From the NCBI GenBank assembly GCA_024642665.1, contig JAHEAR010000002.1, forward strand, positions 174,758 through 235,720: DNA of 60,963 nucleotides, in the 5' to 3' direction. This document shows positions 45,134 through 55,624 of the stretch, piece by piece; positions within the stretch are counted from its first letter, which is position 1, and each line of letters opens with the position of its first letter. A program made the translations under genes and the position numbers. The stretch comes from Bacteroidota bacterium. Lineage in GTDB: Bacteria; Bacteroidota; Bacteroidia; Chitinophagales; Saprospiraceae. The notes beneath the pieces are model-generated. The model was given only the letters and a program-made list of their open reading frames with translations, made no database searches and was not told the DNA's origin.

Positions 45134-46813
45134 ATGCATCAGTTAAGAATTATTCAACTTCTTGGTATTTTCTATATGTTTGGGTCAGCACTTTTGGCTC
45201 AGCAAGCCAAAACGCCCTGGGTTGAATTCGGTTCATCGATCAGACTATCTGCTACGGCGTATAGTATCAGCGGACAGGATTATAGACAGGAACCTTTTTC
45301 TTATTTCCTGCATGGCACACCTCGATTGACCATAAAAGGTTTCGATATTCCGATCAGTTTCATTCTCTCCAGTCAACAGCGTTCGATTCAACAACCTTTT
45401 AACAGGATCGGTATAGCTCCTTCGTATAAATGGGTCAAAGCTTATGTCGGATACAACACTATGGCTTTGTCCAAATACACATTTTCCAATCGACAGTTTT
45501 TAGGTGGTGGCATAGAACTAAATCCAGGAAAATTTAGGTTGGCTGCCCTATATGGAAGATTGCAAAAGGCCATTAGAGAAGATTCAACCGAGTCAACGGC
45601 CAATTCATTTCTTCTGCAACAAAGCTTACCCCGCTTTGAAAGACATGCTTTCGGTGGTCGAATTGGCATCGGCACAGCCAACTCCTTTTTTGACATTGTG
45701 GGCATGAAAGCATTTGATATCAAGGGACCAAATGACCCCATTGACACGTTGGCTGTAAGACCACAGGAAAATGTGGCTCTGGGTATCAACTCAAAATTAA
45801 AGCTGTCAAAATTTATTGAATTGAAAATGGATCTGGCGACCAGCATCTATACACGTGACACCACTTCTGCTGACTACGATATTTCTGAAAATGTTGGATT
45901 TTTAGTAGATCTGATTCAACCAAAAGAATCAACACAAATACTTTTTGCGGGAGAGGCAGGCATTGCCTATAAAAAACCAACATGGGGCCTGCAACTGAAT
46001 TACAAGCGAATTGATCCTGATTTTAAATCTATGGGGGTCTACTATCTCCAATCAGATATTTCCCAATGGACCATTGCCCCAAATTTCTCCCTATTAAAAA
46101 AGACGCTTCGTATTCGAGGACAAATTGGCATACAGCGAGACAATTTATATGACACAAGACTCGCTACCAGCAAAAGAGTCATCCAATCGGTACATGCGCA
46201 ATGGAATCAAAGTCGCTTTTTTCAAATCGGCGCTTACTACACCAACTTTGGCTTAACACAAACACCCGGCTTAAAAGCCTTAACGGATTCAACCAGGACG
46301 AGTCAGGTCAATGGCTCCTATGGCATCAGTCCATCCTTTATGATCGCCGGCAAAACCTGGCAACACCAATTGTACAGTACGATCAGTTTAAATAAACTAT
46401 CCTTTAACAAATCATCCATCATTACGATTCAGGACATAAAGACAACACAGGTAAATATAGGTTATACCTTATCGCCAATTTCTTCGAATCGATTTTCAGT
46501 AGGCGCGCTTATCACTTCCTTAAAAACAGATGCGTCTACCACGATTACCACCAGTAATGGTTTTGGCGGCAACGGTTCCTATTCAGATGAAAAAGGATTG
46601 TTCCGTTTGGGTGGGCAAGTCCAATTCTTTACCAATAAAATGGATGAAAATCCCAATGGACATTCACTGGTCTTAAGTGTTGATGCAACTTATCAGTTAC
46701 AAAAACAAATACAATGCTTCTTTCTGGGACAACTCATCAAAAACGAGACGCCTTCCGGCGAAGGATCTTTTACTGAAAAACAATTCACTCTTGGACTACA
46801 AATCAATTTATAA
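45134..46813 (+). CDS. Predicted outer-membrane beta-barrel protein, unknown family
   Basis: 559 residues with signal peptide (LLGIFYMFGSALLAQQ) and long series of amphipathic strands (SIRLSATAYSISG, LTIKGFDIPISFILSS, KWVKAYVGYNTMAL, FFQIGAYYTNFGLT) with the last strand QFTLGLQINL, as in large outer-membrane barrels. No plug domain or TonB box seen. It stands between the fibre gene and the 2105-residue gene with very short gaps (23 and 21 bp), so it may anchor or export one of them (inference). Confidence 0.75.
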   Translation: MHQLRIIQLLGIFYMFGSALLAQQAKTPWVEFGSSIRLSATAYSISGQDYRQEPFSYFLHGTPRLTIKGFDIPISFILSSQQRSIQQPFNRIGIAPSYKWVKAYVGYNTMALSKYTFSNRQFLGGGIELNPGKFRLAALYGRLQKAIREDSTESTANSFLLQQSLPRFERHAFGGRIGIGTANSFFDIVGMKAFDIKGPNDPIDTLAVRPQENVALGINSKLKLSKFIELKMDLATSIYTRDTTSADYDISENVGFLVDLIQPKESTQILFAGEAGIAYKKPTWGLQLNYKRIDPDFKSMGVYYLQSDISQWTIAPNFSLLKKTLRIRGQIGIQRDNLYDTRLATSKRVIQSVHAQWNQSRFFQIGAYYTNFGLTQTPGLKALTDSTRTSQVNGSYGISPSFMIAGKTWQHQLYSTISLNKLSFNKSSIITIQDIKTTQVNIGYTLSPISSNRFSVGALITSLKTDASTTITTSNGFGGNGSYSDEKGLFRLGGQVQFFTNKMDENPNGHSLVLSVDATYQLQKQIQCFFLGQLIKNETPSGEGSFTEKQFTLGLQINL

Positions 46814-46834
46814 ATCACCAAACAAAAACAGGAA

Positions 46835-49800
46835 ATGAAACTACGCATATTACTTATTTGGTGCTTCGTGTGGCATTTGTCCTCCAATATCCTCCATGCG
46901 CAAGGCGATAAGATTATCGTATCCATCATTATACCGCCGCCCTATAGCCCTTATCTGCAGGACTATCTCCAATATGAAAACAAGATGGTGATTCAGCTTC
47001 AAAATCTGAGCACACAAACGCTGTCCGTCAAACTAATCGGTTCAATTGAAGGAGATAATGGCATAGCGTTACGGACGGATCCGGATTATCTGCCCGCCAC
47101 TCCTATCACTTTACTAGGCGGCAGCATTCTTCGCATTCCTGCATCATCCGGTTCCAGAGCTTTTTTCGATCCGGACAATGTATCGTATGAAGGGCCAGCG
47201 GATCTTAAATTAAACATTTTAAAATCGGGCATACTCCCGGAAGGACTATACACGATTTGTATTCAAGCGGTAGATTATCAAACCAACGAACCGCTGTCTG
47301 CAGAATCGCCGGCCGGATGCGCACTCCTTCCTATCAGCTACCCTACACCTCCTCAACTGATCAACCCGGAATGCGAGGGAACGACCGATGCAGAGCTTCC
47401 TTTTTTCCAATGGACATTACCCGGAGGCAATACCGGCAAAGCATCAATTGTATATGATCTCTATATCGTGGAATGGCTCAAGGGAAGCAATCCACAAGAT
47501 CTGATGCAACTGGCCATTGATTATCATGCAGGAAATGCCATCATCAAAACGAATTTAAGAACGCCTGCCTACCAATACCAACCATTTGATATAAGGCTCA
47601 TCAAAGGAAAAACCTATCTCTGGTCTGTCGTCGCCAGAGATCAGATGAATAATATCACTTTCGAAAACAATGGGCAAAGTGAAATGTGTTCTTTTACGAT
47701 TGCCAACCCTTTTGAAGATGATCTGGAAGACCAACTTATCCTAGCACCGCATATCATACCTGAATTCGAAATATCTCAGAACAGAACTTTCGTAGAAGGG
47801 CAACTACGCTATAAATTTCCGGGTGAAACTTCGAGCACGATGGAAATGGTCAACCGTCTTATTACCATGGAAACAGGCGACATGCCTTTTATTGTCGCAG
47901 AAGAAAGTCCTTTCGAATTGGGTGTTATGGAGCAACCGGTATATGCACTTACTCCTAAAAATTATATTGATGCATTTCCTGTTTCCGTTCTGAACAGTAA
48001 GCCCTTGGAGAATATTACCGTCAAACTTATCGAGAGTTGGGTCATCACGGATTGTAATGTAACCTATATACCGGAAGACACTGATGCAGCGAGTTGGACT
48101 GTGCATAAAGATTTTTTTATTCTTCCGGATGATTATTTCAAAGCACCACCCAGTGGCGTTGGCCGATCTGTAATCATCCCAGGGATAACGGATAATGGAC
48201 CGGGAGGCGAAAATCCGTTGAGTTTTGGTATGGCCAATCTGGGCAATACGTATAATCGTGTACTTGCGGTAAGCCGCACCGACCAACAGGGTCATTATTC
48301 TTTTCGCTTTACACAATCAACACCCGGTTTGAATTTTATTAATTATCCCGGCCAGGCAAGTATCTATATGGAATGCGAAGGGGGTGAAATACCTATGGAA
48401 GTCAATGAATTTGTCCATCCATTGGATATCGTTTCAAATCCGGCTGACCAGCTATCTAATCCAATAAACATATTAAATAATCCCATAGAAAATATTTCAA
48501 ACCAAATAGAGCAAGTACAGCATCAGGGAAACCTTCAACTCCCTTCCGGCGGGCAACAAACTTTACGCTCCGGGGATATCAGTTCAATGCAAAATCAAAA
48601 GGGCTATCAAAACATTGAAATCAATGGGGGTCATTTATACAAGGTATTACGATTGGAAGTTGTATCGCCTTTCTATTATTCACCGGATCTTATTTTCTGG
48701 ACACATCCCGGTGATTCGTTAAGTCTTCCGGATCAGGTATCCTATGTCAAATCATTTGATCTTGATCTGAAGGTATATGCAGGTGATTGGAATGGTAATG
48801 CAGAAAATCAGGTATTGATAGAAGGGGATGAAGTACCTCATGTTGATGTACTGTTTAATCGAAAAAGAGCTGGCTTACCCGCTGAGATACCAATGGAAGA
48901 AGGACAAGGGCTTCGCGATTTTGCAGGCGTACCCTCTAATGACTCAAATTGGCTGGACACAGAGGATCTCAATGCCTATATCAATGAAGACCATTCTGCG
49001 TATGATTCTGTTTCCGTTTTGCAAACATTAGGAGAAGGAAATGCATTCTTCAACAAAATGGTCACAGGTCATCCCTATTATATTCAGGGAGATGCGCCGT
49101 TGGAAGGGGGTGTCAATTATAAGATTCCAATGACCTCGAAAAAATATCAGGTATTTGAACCAAAATATTGTGAACAAAATATTGAGGTAAATCTTAATAG
49201 TTTCTGTCAACACAAGCCCATTTCTATTCAGGATGTACTTACAGCCTTTCCCCAAGCGCCAAGAGTGTTTGGGTTTGTCACCACTGCTACCGGAGACAAT
49301 AAAGCACCCTTGCCTTATGTGCTGATCACCCTTCGTAGAAAATCCAATAACCAGACTGTCGAAACCCTGACCACCTATTCAAATGAAGCGGGATATTTTC
49401 AATTTAACAATATTCCGGTCAATGAGGATGGGGGTTCACCTTATACCTGGCAGATTTATTTTGAAATGAACGGTTACGCAGACCAGCATTTCCCGCAAAG
49501 CTCCATTAAACCTTTACGCCCGGGTCAGCAATGGGATCTTCCGGATATTGAAATGATACCGCTGGGACTTATTGCCGGATTCATACAAGATGAAGATGGA
49601 AAAAGCATTCAGGCACTGGTGCGATTAGCCGACGGGCCCTTCGTCCAGACTACCAGTGTGCCCAAACCGCCAGGGTTAACTGACTTCTGTGGCTTGGTCA
49701 ATAGTTTTGGTGATGCCCTCGATGAGGCTACAAAAATTCCGACTATATATTTTAATAACCAGTCTGATTTTCAAGCACAAGCAAATCAGGTGGCAAAATT

Positions 49801-52800
49801 TATGTTGCCGGCTCAGTCTGGAAACAATAGAAAACTCATCATCATACCACTCCCGGAGCAATATTTTCAGGATACCTGTATCATTGATGTAGAGGATGTT
49901 CCGTTTGATCAGATTCAAATGCTGGGAAAAATCACGGTGAAAGAAAAATTGCACAGAATCTCATTTGCGGTAAAGGGACCTAATGGTGAAAATGTGCAGG
50001 CTTTGATTCGCGTTGATGAACGCGTTCGGCAAACGAACGATCTTGGATTTGCGGCCTTTCGATTTGCTTCTCCTGAATTGAATTATCGCGTTCGAATAGA
50101 TCCTGCATCTGCCTACTTTGTTCCAGTCGATACGATCATGCGTATTCCGATCAGTAAGGAATATATCCCATATACCTTTCACCTCAAAGAAGGAAAGAAA
50201 GTGAAGGTGGTCGTAATACGCGATCAGAGTGGGCAGCAACATCAATCCGAAAATCCGATTCCTATCGCCGGGGTAACTGTTCAAACCTTGCTCTCTTCTT
50301 CTCCCTCAGGCAATAGTTATATCGAGTGTATCACCGGCGCAGATGGTGTATGTACGCTGGAAGGCGTGCCGACTGCATTGCCAACTGTAGAGGTGTCTGC
50401 CTGGAAAGAAGATGACACTGATCTCTACATTGGAAAAACTGTCTCCATTTCTACCTCCAGACCACTTAATCCCCCATTTCCTATAGCCCTCAAAAGAATG
50501 GCCAATGTAACAGTACCTGATATTTGGGGATTTCCGGTAACGATTACCGATGCAGAATTTTCATCCGGACAGGGAGGAAATACAGATACTTTATTTGCCG
50601 GATTTATAGTTGAACTCCCTGAGAACGGGCGATTCAAAAGTAGATACAATGAAGTGCGCATTCCTTTCCCAAAAATAAAATTCAAATATTCCGGGCAACA
50701 TGCTGATGACGGACGAAAAATACTGGAGCCCATTCCGACGGGCATAACATTGCAACAATCCAGTGCAGAGATTACATTGTTTGATCAGTTTGATGTCATG
50801 CTCACTCCGACCCGATCTATCCATGGGCCAATCAACAGCAAGCTGTCCCTGAAAAAAACAGGTCCTTTGCAAGGAAAAATGGATGGTGTCGTTCAGGCGG
50901 AATTATCTTCCTTCAACTGGTCTTACAATTATACCGGAAAATTTTATCTGGGAAAGACACCCACTGATTACAACCTCACTGTATTCAACACCGGTAACCC
51001 TGTCTACCAGCTATTTGACCACCATCCGATCGGCCAAATGGACCAGGAACCAGAACCCGGACCGAATGATTTTTATTTAACGGACATAGGCCCGGGCAAT
51101 AAGCCACGGTCTCATCAATTCAGCATCTATCAATTTGAAGCTTCGAGTGATTCTTCAAAATCGTTTGTTTCTGCTGAAGCATTTTATATACACACCATCC
51201 TGCATACCGATATTGATTATGTCACGCCAAGAGATCTTGCATTGTCTGTCGGCAAAATTATTGTCAGACCCGAGTCGATTGAAAATCCTGACAATAATGA
51301 TAATCGCCTTGATTTTAAAATGGGAAAGTTGTGGCGGTATTATAGTACAAGTCCATTCAGATATGATCCGGATCAGGGAGGTATTACAGTTACAACTGGA
51401 TTTATACAAACCGGTCAAATTGATGTACCGGTAAGCAATCCAATCATCAAACCTCACGAATTAATCATGAGCGATATTGGCAATATCGACAAACTGACCC
51501 TTTCGGGCATTAAGGATCTTGCGCTCAAAGAGGGTGTGAATATTGTTTTGAGTAAAGGGAATTTTAATATAGGATGGAAACTTTCTGTGCGGACACTAAA
51601 TAGCAATGGAGTCGTTGCTGAGATCAAAGGTCTTCCACTTTTGCAACCGCAGGATTTGATTCAAATTCAAACCATCCTTTTAAGTAGTGAAAATGCTAAT
51701 TTAAATCTTTCCCTTAACGGGGTGGTCAGACCATATGACATTGCTGATTTTACGGTGACGGACATCACGACAGGTCCCGGATATTTCATTTTGGATGGTT
51801 CTGCCATTTTGGGCCGATCAGATGTGCGTGTACCCGGCTTAGGGGTCAATACCATGTGGATCAAATATCAGGGTACTAAACAAAATTTAAGCGGGGAAAT
51901 CGTCACTAACTTTGCAGGTATATTCGAGACCGCCGGTAAGGTTTCTTTTAGGATGCAAGGAAGTACATCGAACTCCATAAAGCAGTACTATAAAAATAAA
52001 AATTATTTATGTCATGGCGAATTACGTGTATATGAAGACGAAGGTGATTTTACATTAAATGCCATATTAGAAGTGACCTACAATCAGGTAAAGATCCATG
52101 TGATTGATAAGGATTTGGATTACGATCATATTGATTATGTGAAAGCAGATCAACCCATAAATTTTGGAGGCGGTGGAAAAAGGCTATTGGTACGATCCGG
52201 AATGCAGGAATCGATCGCCAATGAATGGCAGGCACTCACTTTTGATGCCAACATGGACAATTTTAATGGCATCAAATCCACTCAGCCGCCGATGACGTTT
52301 GTGGTAACCGGGGACGTTAATGCTACCGATGCCAACCTGGCGGTGGACAATATTGATATTGATCTTGGTTTTGCGGCGATTATACTGACTTACGATTTTG
52401 GCAAGCAATCATTGTTCGGTTCCATGGATTTCAATCCACCTGCGCCCATCATTATGGGACCGGTATCCATCGATCAAATACAGGCTCAGATATTAGTTGA
52501 TCCGAATGGATTTCTTTTCTCAGCAGCCATCGATGGATCGATTGCAGCCGGCGCATTCAACACAAGACTCGGGTTATTGCTTGGTTCGCATACAAGGGTA
52601 CCAACCCAAATGATTGACTTCACAATGCAATATGCCAGAAATCAAAATCCGCCTGAAACACTTGCTGACAAAGAACTCAATGGCTTCTTTATGACGGGCA
52701 GGATCGACTTAATCGAGGCACCGATGACTGAAGTCAATTTTGGTTTCTTTGGTGTTTCAGGAGGTGCTGAGGTAGGCCTTGATGCAAGATTTTCCATGGA

Positions 52801-53152
52801 TTTTAGTCGTAATGGAGATGCTTCATTTGACTTCGCTGCCTTAGCATTTGCCGGAGTTATGGTAGAGGCTTGGGTACTCATCCCACCAGTTCCTTGCCCA
52901 GATCCGACGATATGCCTTGCGGCAAATCTGGAACTTCTCCTTCAGGCCAGCCTTACTAAATCAGGCGGACAATGGGAGATTTCAGGACATGGCTGTGGTT
53001 CACTTTCTTTCAGTGGTTCCATCTGTGGTATTTCAGATTCCTTTAGTGGAAAAGTAGACATCATTTTTAGCTCTGAACATGATCCGGAGATTGACGCCGA
53101 ATTAGGAGCAACCTGTGGAGGTGGTTCGCCAAGTGATTATTCATGTGATTAA
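46835..53152 (+). CDS. Giant secreted surface protein (2105 residues), TANFOR-like N-terminus
   Basis: Signal peptide (~1-25). Residues ~27-300 (SIIIPPPYSPYLQDYLQYE...ILPEGLYTICIQAVDY...PFFQWTLPGG) look like the region named TANFOR in large Bacteroidota proteins, recalled from memory and not checked. Several carboxypeptidase-regulatory-like/Ig-like modules follow: VFGFVTTATGDNKAPLPYV near 811, LIAGFIQDEDGKSIQALVRL near 912, and later VAGVTVQ-type segments. A long beta-rich C-terminal half (~1280-2050) ends in a Cys-rich tail (PCPDPTICLAAN, GHGCGSLSFSGSICGI, CGGGSPSDYSCD). No T9SS sorting domain or membrane anchor is visible. It is about 10% of the window and the core of the block. Function unknown; adhesion or matrix roles are plausible. 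Confidence 0.85.
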   Translation: MKLRILLIWCFVWHLSSNILHAQGDKIIVSIIIPPPYSPYLQDYLQYENKMVIQLQNLSTQTLSVKLIGSIEGDNGIALRTDPDYLPATPITLLGGSILRIPASSGSRAFFDPDNVSYEGPADLKLNILKSGILPEGLYTICIQAVDYQTNEPLSAESPAGCALLPISYPTPPQLINPECEGTTDAELPFFQWTLPGGNTGKASIVYDLYIVEWLKGSNPQDLMQLAIDYHAGNAIIKTNLRTPAYQYQPFDIRLIKGKTYLWSVVARDQMNNITFENNGQSEMCSFTIANPFEDDLEDQLILAPHIIPEFEISQNRTFVEGQLRYKFPGETSSTMEMVNRLITMETGDMPFIVAEESPFELGVMEQPVYALTPKNYIDAFPVSVLNSKPLENITVKLIESWVITDCNVTYIPEDTDAASWTVHKDFFILPDDYFKAPPSGVGRSVIIPGITDNGPGGENPLSFGMANLGNTYNRVLAVSRTDQQGHYSFRFTQSTPGLNFINYPGQASIYMECEGGEIPMEVNEFVHPLDIVSNPADQLSNPINILNNPIENISNQIEQVQHQGNLQLPSGGQQTLRSGDISSMQNQKGYQNIEINGGHLYKVLRLEVVSPFYYSPDLIFWTHPGDSLSLPDQVSYVKSFDLDLKVYAGDWNGNAENQVLIEGDEVPHVDVLFNRKRAGLPAEIPMEEGQGLRDFAGVPSNDSNWLDTEDLNAYINEDHSAYDSVSVLQTLGEGNAFFNKMVTGHPYYIQGDAPLEGGVNYKIPMTSKKYQVFEPKYCEQNIEVNLNSFCQHKPISIQDVLTAFPQAPRVFGFVTTATGDNKAPLPYVLITLRRKSNNQTVETLTTYSNEAGYFQFNNIPVNEDGGSPYTWQIYFEMNGYADQHFPQSSIKPLRPGQQWDLPDIEMIPLGLIAGFIQDEDGKSIQALVRLADGPFVQTTSVPKPPGLTDFCGLVNSFGDALDEATKIPTIYFNNQSDFQAQANQVAKFMLPAQSGNNRKLIIIPLPEQYFQDTCIIDVEDVPFDQIQMLGKITVKEKLHRISFAVKGPNGENVQALIRVDERVRQTNDLGFAAFRFASPELNYRVRIDPASAYFVPVDTIMRIPISKEYIPYTFHLKEGKKVKVVVIRDQSGQQHQSENPIPIAGVTVQTLLSSSPSGNSYIECITGADGVCTLEGVPTALPTVEVSAWKEDDTDLYIGKTVSISTSRPLNPPFPIALKRMANVTVPDIWGFPVTITDAEFSSGQGGNTDTLFAGFIVELPENGRFKSRYNEVRIPFPKIKFKYSGQHADDGRKILEPIPTGITLQQSSAEITLFDQFDVMLTPTRSIHGPINSKLSLKKTGPLQGKMDGVVQAELSSFNWSYNYTGKFYLGKTPTDYNLTVFNTGNPVYQLFDHHPIGQMDQEPEPGPNDFYLTDIGPGNKPRSHQFSIYQFEASSDSSKSFVSAEAFYIHTILHTDIDYVTPRDLALSVGKIIVRPESIENPDNNDNRLDFKMGKLWRYYSTSPFRYDPDQGGITVTTGFIQTGQIDVPVSNPIIKPHELIMSDIGNIDKLTLSGIKDLALKEGVNIVLSKGNFNIGWKLSVRTLNSNGVVAEIKGLPLLQPQDLIQIQTILLSSENANLNLSLNGVVRPYDIADFTVTDITTGPGYFILDGSAILGRSDVRVPGLGVNTMWIKYQGTKQNLSGEIVTNFAGIFETAGKVSFRMQGSTSNSIKQYYKNKNYLCHGELRVYEDEGDFTLNAILEVTYNQVKIHVIDKDLDYDHIDYVKADQPINFGGGGKRLLVRSGMQESIANEWQALTFDANMDNFNGIKSTQPPMTFVVTGDVNATDANLAVDNIDIDLGFAAIILTYDFGKQSLFGSMDFNPPAPIIMGPVSIDQIQAQILVDPNGFLFSAAIDGSIAAGAFNTRLGLLLGSHTRVPTQMIDFTMQYARNQNPPETLADKELNGFFMTGRIDLIEAPMTEVNFGFFGVSGGAEVGLDARFSMDFSRNGDASFDFAALAFAGVMVEAWVLIPPVPCPDPTICLAANLELLLQASLTKSGGQWEISGHGCGSLSFSGSICGISDSFSGKVDIIFSSEHDPEIDAELGATCGGGSPSDYSCD

Positions 53153-53162
53153 AAAAAGAAAA

Positions 53163-55091
53163 ATGAGCATCATACAATATATCATCATCGTCGCTTGCTT
53201 AACCAGTGTCAATTACAATGGCATTCAGGCACAAATCTTTACGGCAAAAGGTGGTTCTTTTATCCTATTCCATGATGCTCCAACCAAAGATGAAGTGGTC
53301 ACTTTATCTGTACCGGGCTCCAAACAGGAAAAATATGATTGGCCAAAAAATCAATATGATTTTATTCAGGCATATCGAACAGCGGAAGAAATATTCGAAG
53401 GTCCAATAAAGCTTACGGATGATGACTTACAAAAAATGTGGGCAACCCTCAAGGACATGAAAGCGTTCGCACTATCCTATCAATTTTCTCCAACACTGCT
53501 ATTGGCTCTTGGACAGGCGGCTTATCTCCCCGGAAGTGCGAAGTTGGATTCCTGCACTATTTCAATTGAAAAAGGAAGTGAGACAACAACAAAATCCTTG
53601 CATTGGTTTGATCATACGATGGCGAAAGGAACAGGAACAGCTGAATCTATAAAAGATGATGGTTTACAAGTAAAACTTAAGTTTCTTTTTCCTAAAGAAA
53701 GTTGGATTAAAGGAGCCAGAGTATACAAAGAACCAGTAGGCGCCGTAGATGAAAATGAAATATTTCCGTTAGTGTATGTGTCCTCCTGGGTCGATCGTAC
53801 GGAAATGAATATCAGAGATACGATGAACGTTGTGGGTGAGTTTCTGTACACCATTCAACCCATAGATTATCTGGGAAATACGCATCCGGCATTAAAACCT
53901 GTCTATGCGCATAATTACAATAACATGTCAGCCCCCCTCATTGTCCATTTCAAATGTGCCGCCCTTAAAGAAAGCAAAGTGATCCGATTGGCATGGAAAA
54001 GCAGTGTACCCCAGCGAGTCAGAGGATATGAAATTTACCGCGGCACCGAAAGTGATGGTCCGTTTCAACAGATTGCCTCTCTGCCTCCTTCCGATTCAAT
54101 TTTTATCGATCAGGTGGAAGGCGTTATGCACAACTTCTTTTATTATATTCAGATACTGGATCAGACCAGCAAAGGAAACAAGAGTACGATTCAATTTGCC
54201 ACGCCAATGGTTAAAGAGAAACCACAACCCCCAATTGATTTGATTGCCATTCCCGACACAGGAGGTGTAAAACTTACCTGGCCGACAAGGGATGATTTGT
54301 TTCAAACGCGCGGGTATTATGTCTATCGTCTTGACAGGGATACATTATCATGGTCCCAGATTTCTGAATTTATTCCTATCAGAGGAAATATCATGACGTA
54401 TACCGATACTACCTCAAGATTGAAAACGGAGAATGAATATTCCTATGTAGTCAGAGCAGAAAGCACTTCTTATCAACTTTCTGATCCTTCTACGATTGCA
54501 GTCGCACGACCAAATAAACGCAGGGATGTCTATACACCACAGAATTTATCCTGGCGCTATATGGATGATGATCATTTGATGTTGTACTGGAGTGATCAGC
54601 GCAATCTTGATCCATATATCATTCGATATCACATTTATTCGGTAGATCACAATGGGCTAAGTCATATGGAAGTTCCCGGATCTCCTATCGACAATGGTGT
54701 AAATGTCTGGATACAACCGGATACATTTTTACTGAAGGATGGATATGCCATCCGATCAGAAGATGCCTGGGGTAACCTAAGCCCTATTTCACAAACTATT
54801 CATCCGGTGTCTAATCAAACGTTATCACCCCCCGGAATTATATTGGTTCATCCTTCTACAAGTGGTTATACATTAAGTTGGGGTCTCCCGGAAAAGCCCA
54901 CGGTAAAATCCATTCAATTGTATGAACTTAATACCAAAGAGGAGGCTGTACTTGTCAAATCATTTTCGCCTGTTACAACCACTTTTGCTATTCCTAAATT
55001 AAAAGATGGCGAGTTCCGAACATTCTATTTGACCTATAAAGGATCAGATGGAATGGAAACAGACGCCGGGGAAATGGTCATACTACACTAA
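53163..55091 (+). CDS. Secreted fibronectin type III-like protein
   Basis: 642 residues from the ATG at 53163; the frame is open to 53115 but that would overlap the giant gene, and the signal peptide (IIIVACLTSVNYNGIQAQ) begins here. From ~residue 270 there are three to four FN3-type modules (VIRLAWKSSVPQRVRGYEIYRG, GVKLTWPTRDDLFQTRGYYVYRL, HLMLYWSDQRNLDPYIIRYHIY, GYTLSWGLPEKPTVKSIQLYEL). The N-terminal 250 residues are unassigned. It follows the giant gene after 10 bp and is the last member of the block. No sorting domain seen. Confidence 0.82.
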   Translation: MSIIQYIIIVACLTSVNYNGIQAQIFTAKGGSFILFHDAPTKDEVVTLSVPGSKQEKYDWPKNQYDFIQAYRTAEEIFEGPIKLTDDDLQKMWATLKDMKAFALSYQFSPTLLLALGQAAYLPGSAKLDSCTISIEKGSETTTKSLHWFDHTMAKGTGTAESIKDDGLQVKLKFLFPKESWIKGARVYKEPVGAVDENEIFPLVYVSSWVDRTEMNIRDTMNVVGEFLYTIQPIDYLGNTHPALKPVYAHNYNNMSAPLIVHFKCAALKESKVIRLAWKSSVPQRVRGYEIYRGTESDGPFQQIASLPPSDSIFIDQVEGVMHNFFYYIQILDQTSKGNKSTIQFATPMVKEKPQPPIDLIAIPDTGGVKLTWPTRDDLFQTRGYYVYRLDRDTLSWSQISEFIPIRGNIMTYTDTTSRLKTENEYSYVVRAESTSYQLSDPSTIAVARPNKRRDVYTPQNLSWRYMDDDHLMLYWSDQRNLDPYIIRYHIYSVDHNGLSHMEVPGSPIDNGVNVWIQPDTFLLKDGYAIRSEDAWGNLSPISQTIHPVSNQTLSPPGIILVHPSTSGYTLSWGLPEKPTVKSIQLYELNTKEEAVLVKSFSPVTTTFAIPKLKDGEFRTFYLTYKGSDGMETDAGEMVILH

Positions 55092-55240
55092 CCATAAAAT
55101 ACGATACCTCTTTTGAACAAAATTCAATTACGTTGAATTTATCAACGGTACAGCCTGAAATCACTTAATGCATCACTAACAGAATAAATAAGCAGAAACT
55201 TATCCAGGGCTTAAAGGCATGGATTCAATAAAGACTCTAT

Positions 55241-55319
55241 GCGGCTGGAGAAAAGCACCCCGGAACCCCAAAACCTGGTGTCCAATACAAATGCATTATT
55301 CACACTCCGCTCCAGCCGC
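55241..55319. repeat. Inverted repeat GCGGCTGGAG / CTCCAGCCGC
   Basis: Perfect 10-bp arms, GC-rich in an AT-rich gap, 59 bp apart, 150 bp after the surface block. It could be a structured RNA element, a distant transcript end, or a protein-binding site. No T run follows. Confidence 0.5.
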
Positions 55320-55475
55320 CAAATTCATTTTAAGAGGATTTCTAGTATTTGGTGCAAACTTTTCGCAATCATCCCGGTCATCTCAAATGACGTGATTCGT
55401 TCGAGAAGGACAACTGTTTAATACACCGAAAATGAAACCATATACTTGCCTCACCTTCATTGGCTTAGAAAATTT

Positions 55476-55500
55476 GTAATTTTATTTTTTGTAAAATTAC
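55476..55500. repeat. AT-rich hairpin
   Basis: GTAATTTTA and TAAAATTAC form a perfect 9-bp stem around a 7-base loop (TTTTTTG), 125 bp before the cyclase start. It could be a regulatory element or a weak terminator. Confidence 0.4.
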
Positions 55501-55624
55501 TCATTGGCATTGTGGAGCCTCACAAATTCCATTTTTCATAAATATAATATCCCATCAGATTTATTATAATAGTGGTTGAAAAGCAAAATTAATCCCAACT
55601 TCACCCCTTATCAATACCCATTAA

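Larger units (their letters stand above)
55092..55624. other. 533-bp gap after the surface block
   Basis: No gene. It contains a 10-bp perfect inverted repeat 59 bp apart (55241-55250/55310-55319) and an AT-rich hairpin (55476-55500), both listed separately. Confidence 0.6.

Noticed and set aside
45442-45846. Minus-strand ORF of 134 codons
   Set aside because: Shadow of the outer-membrane barrel gene, with no start context or homology.
47804-48316. Minus-strand ORF of 170 codons
   Set aside because: Lies wholly inside the 2105-residue gene; composition is Arg/Ile/Cys-rich, typical of antisense reading.
53115-53162. 16-codon upstream extension of the FN3 gene
   Set aside because: It overlaps the end of the giant gene and precedes the signal peptide; the ATG at 53163 is better.
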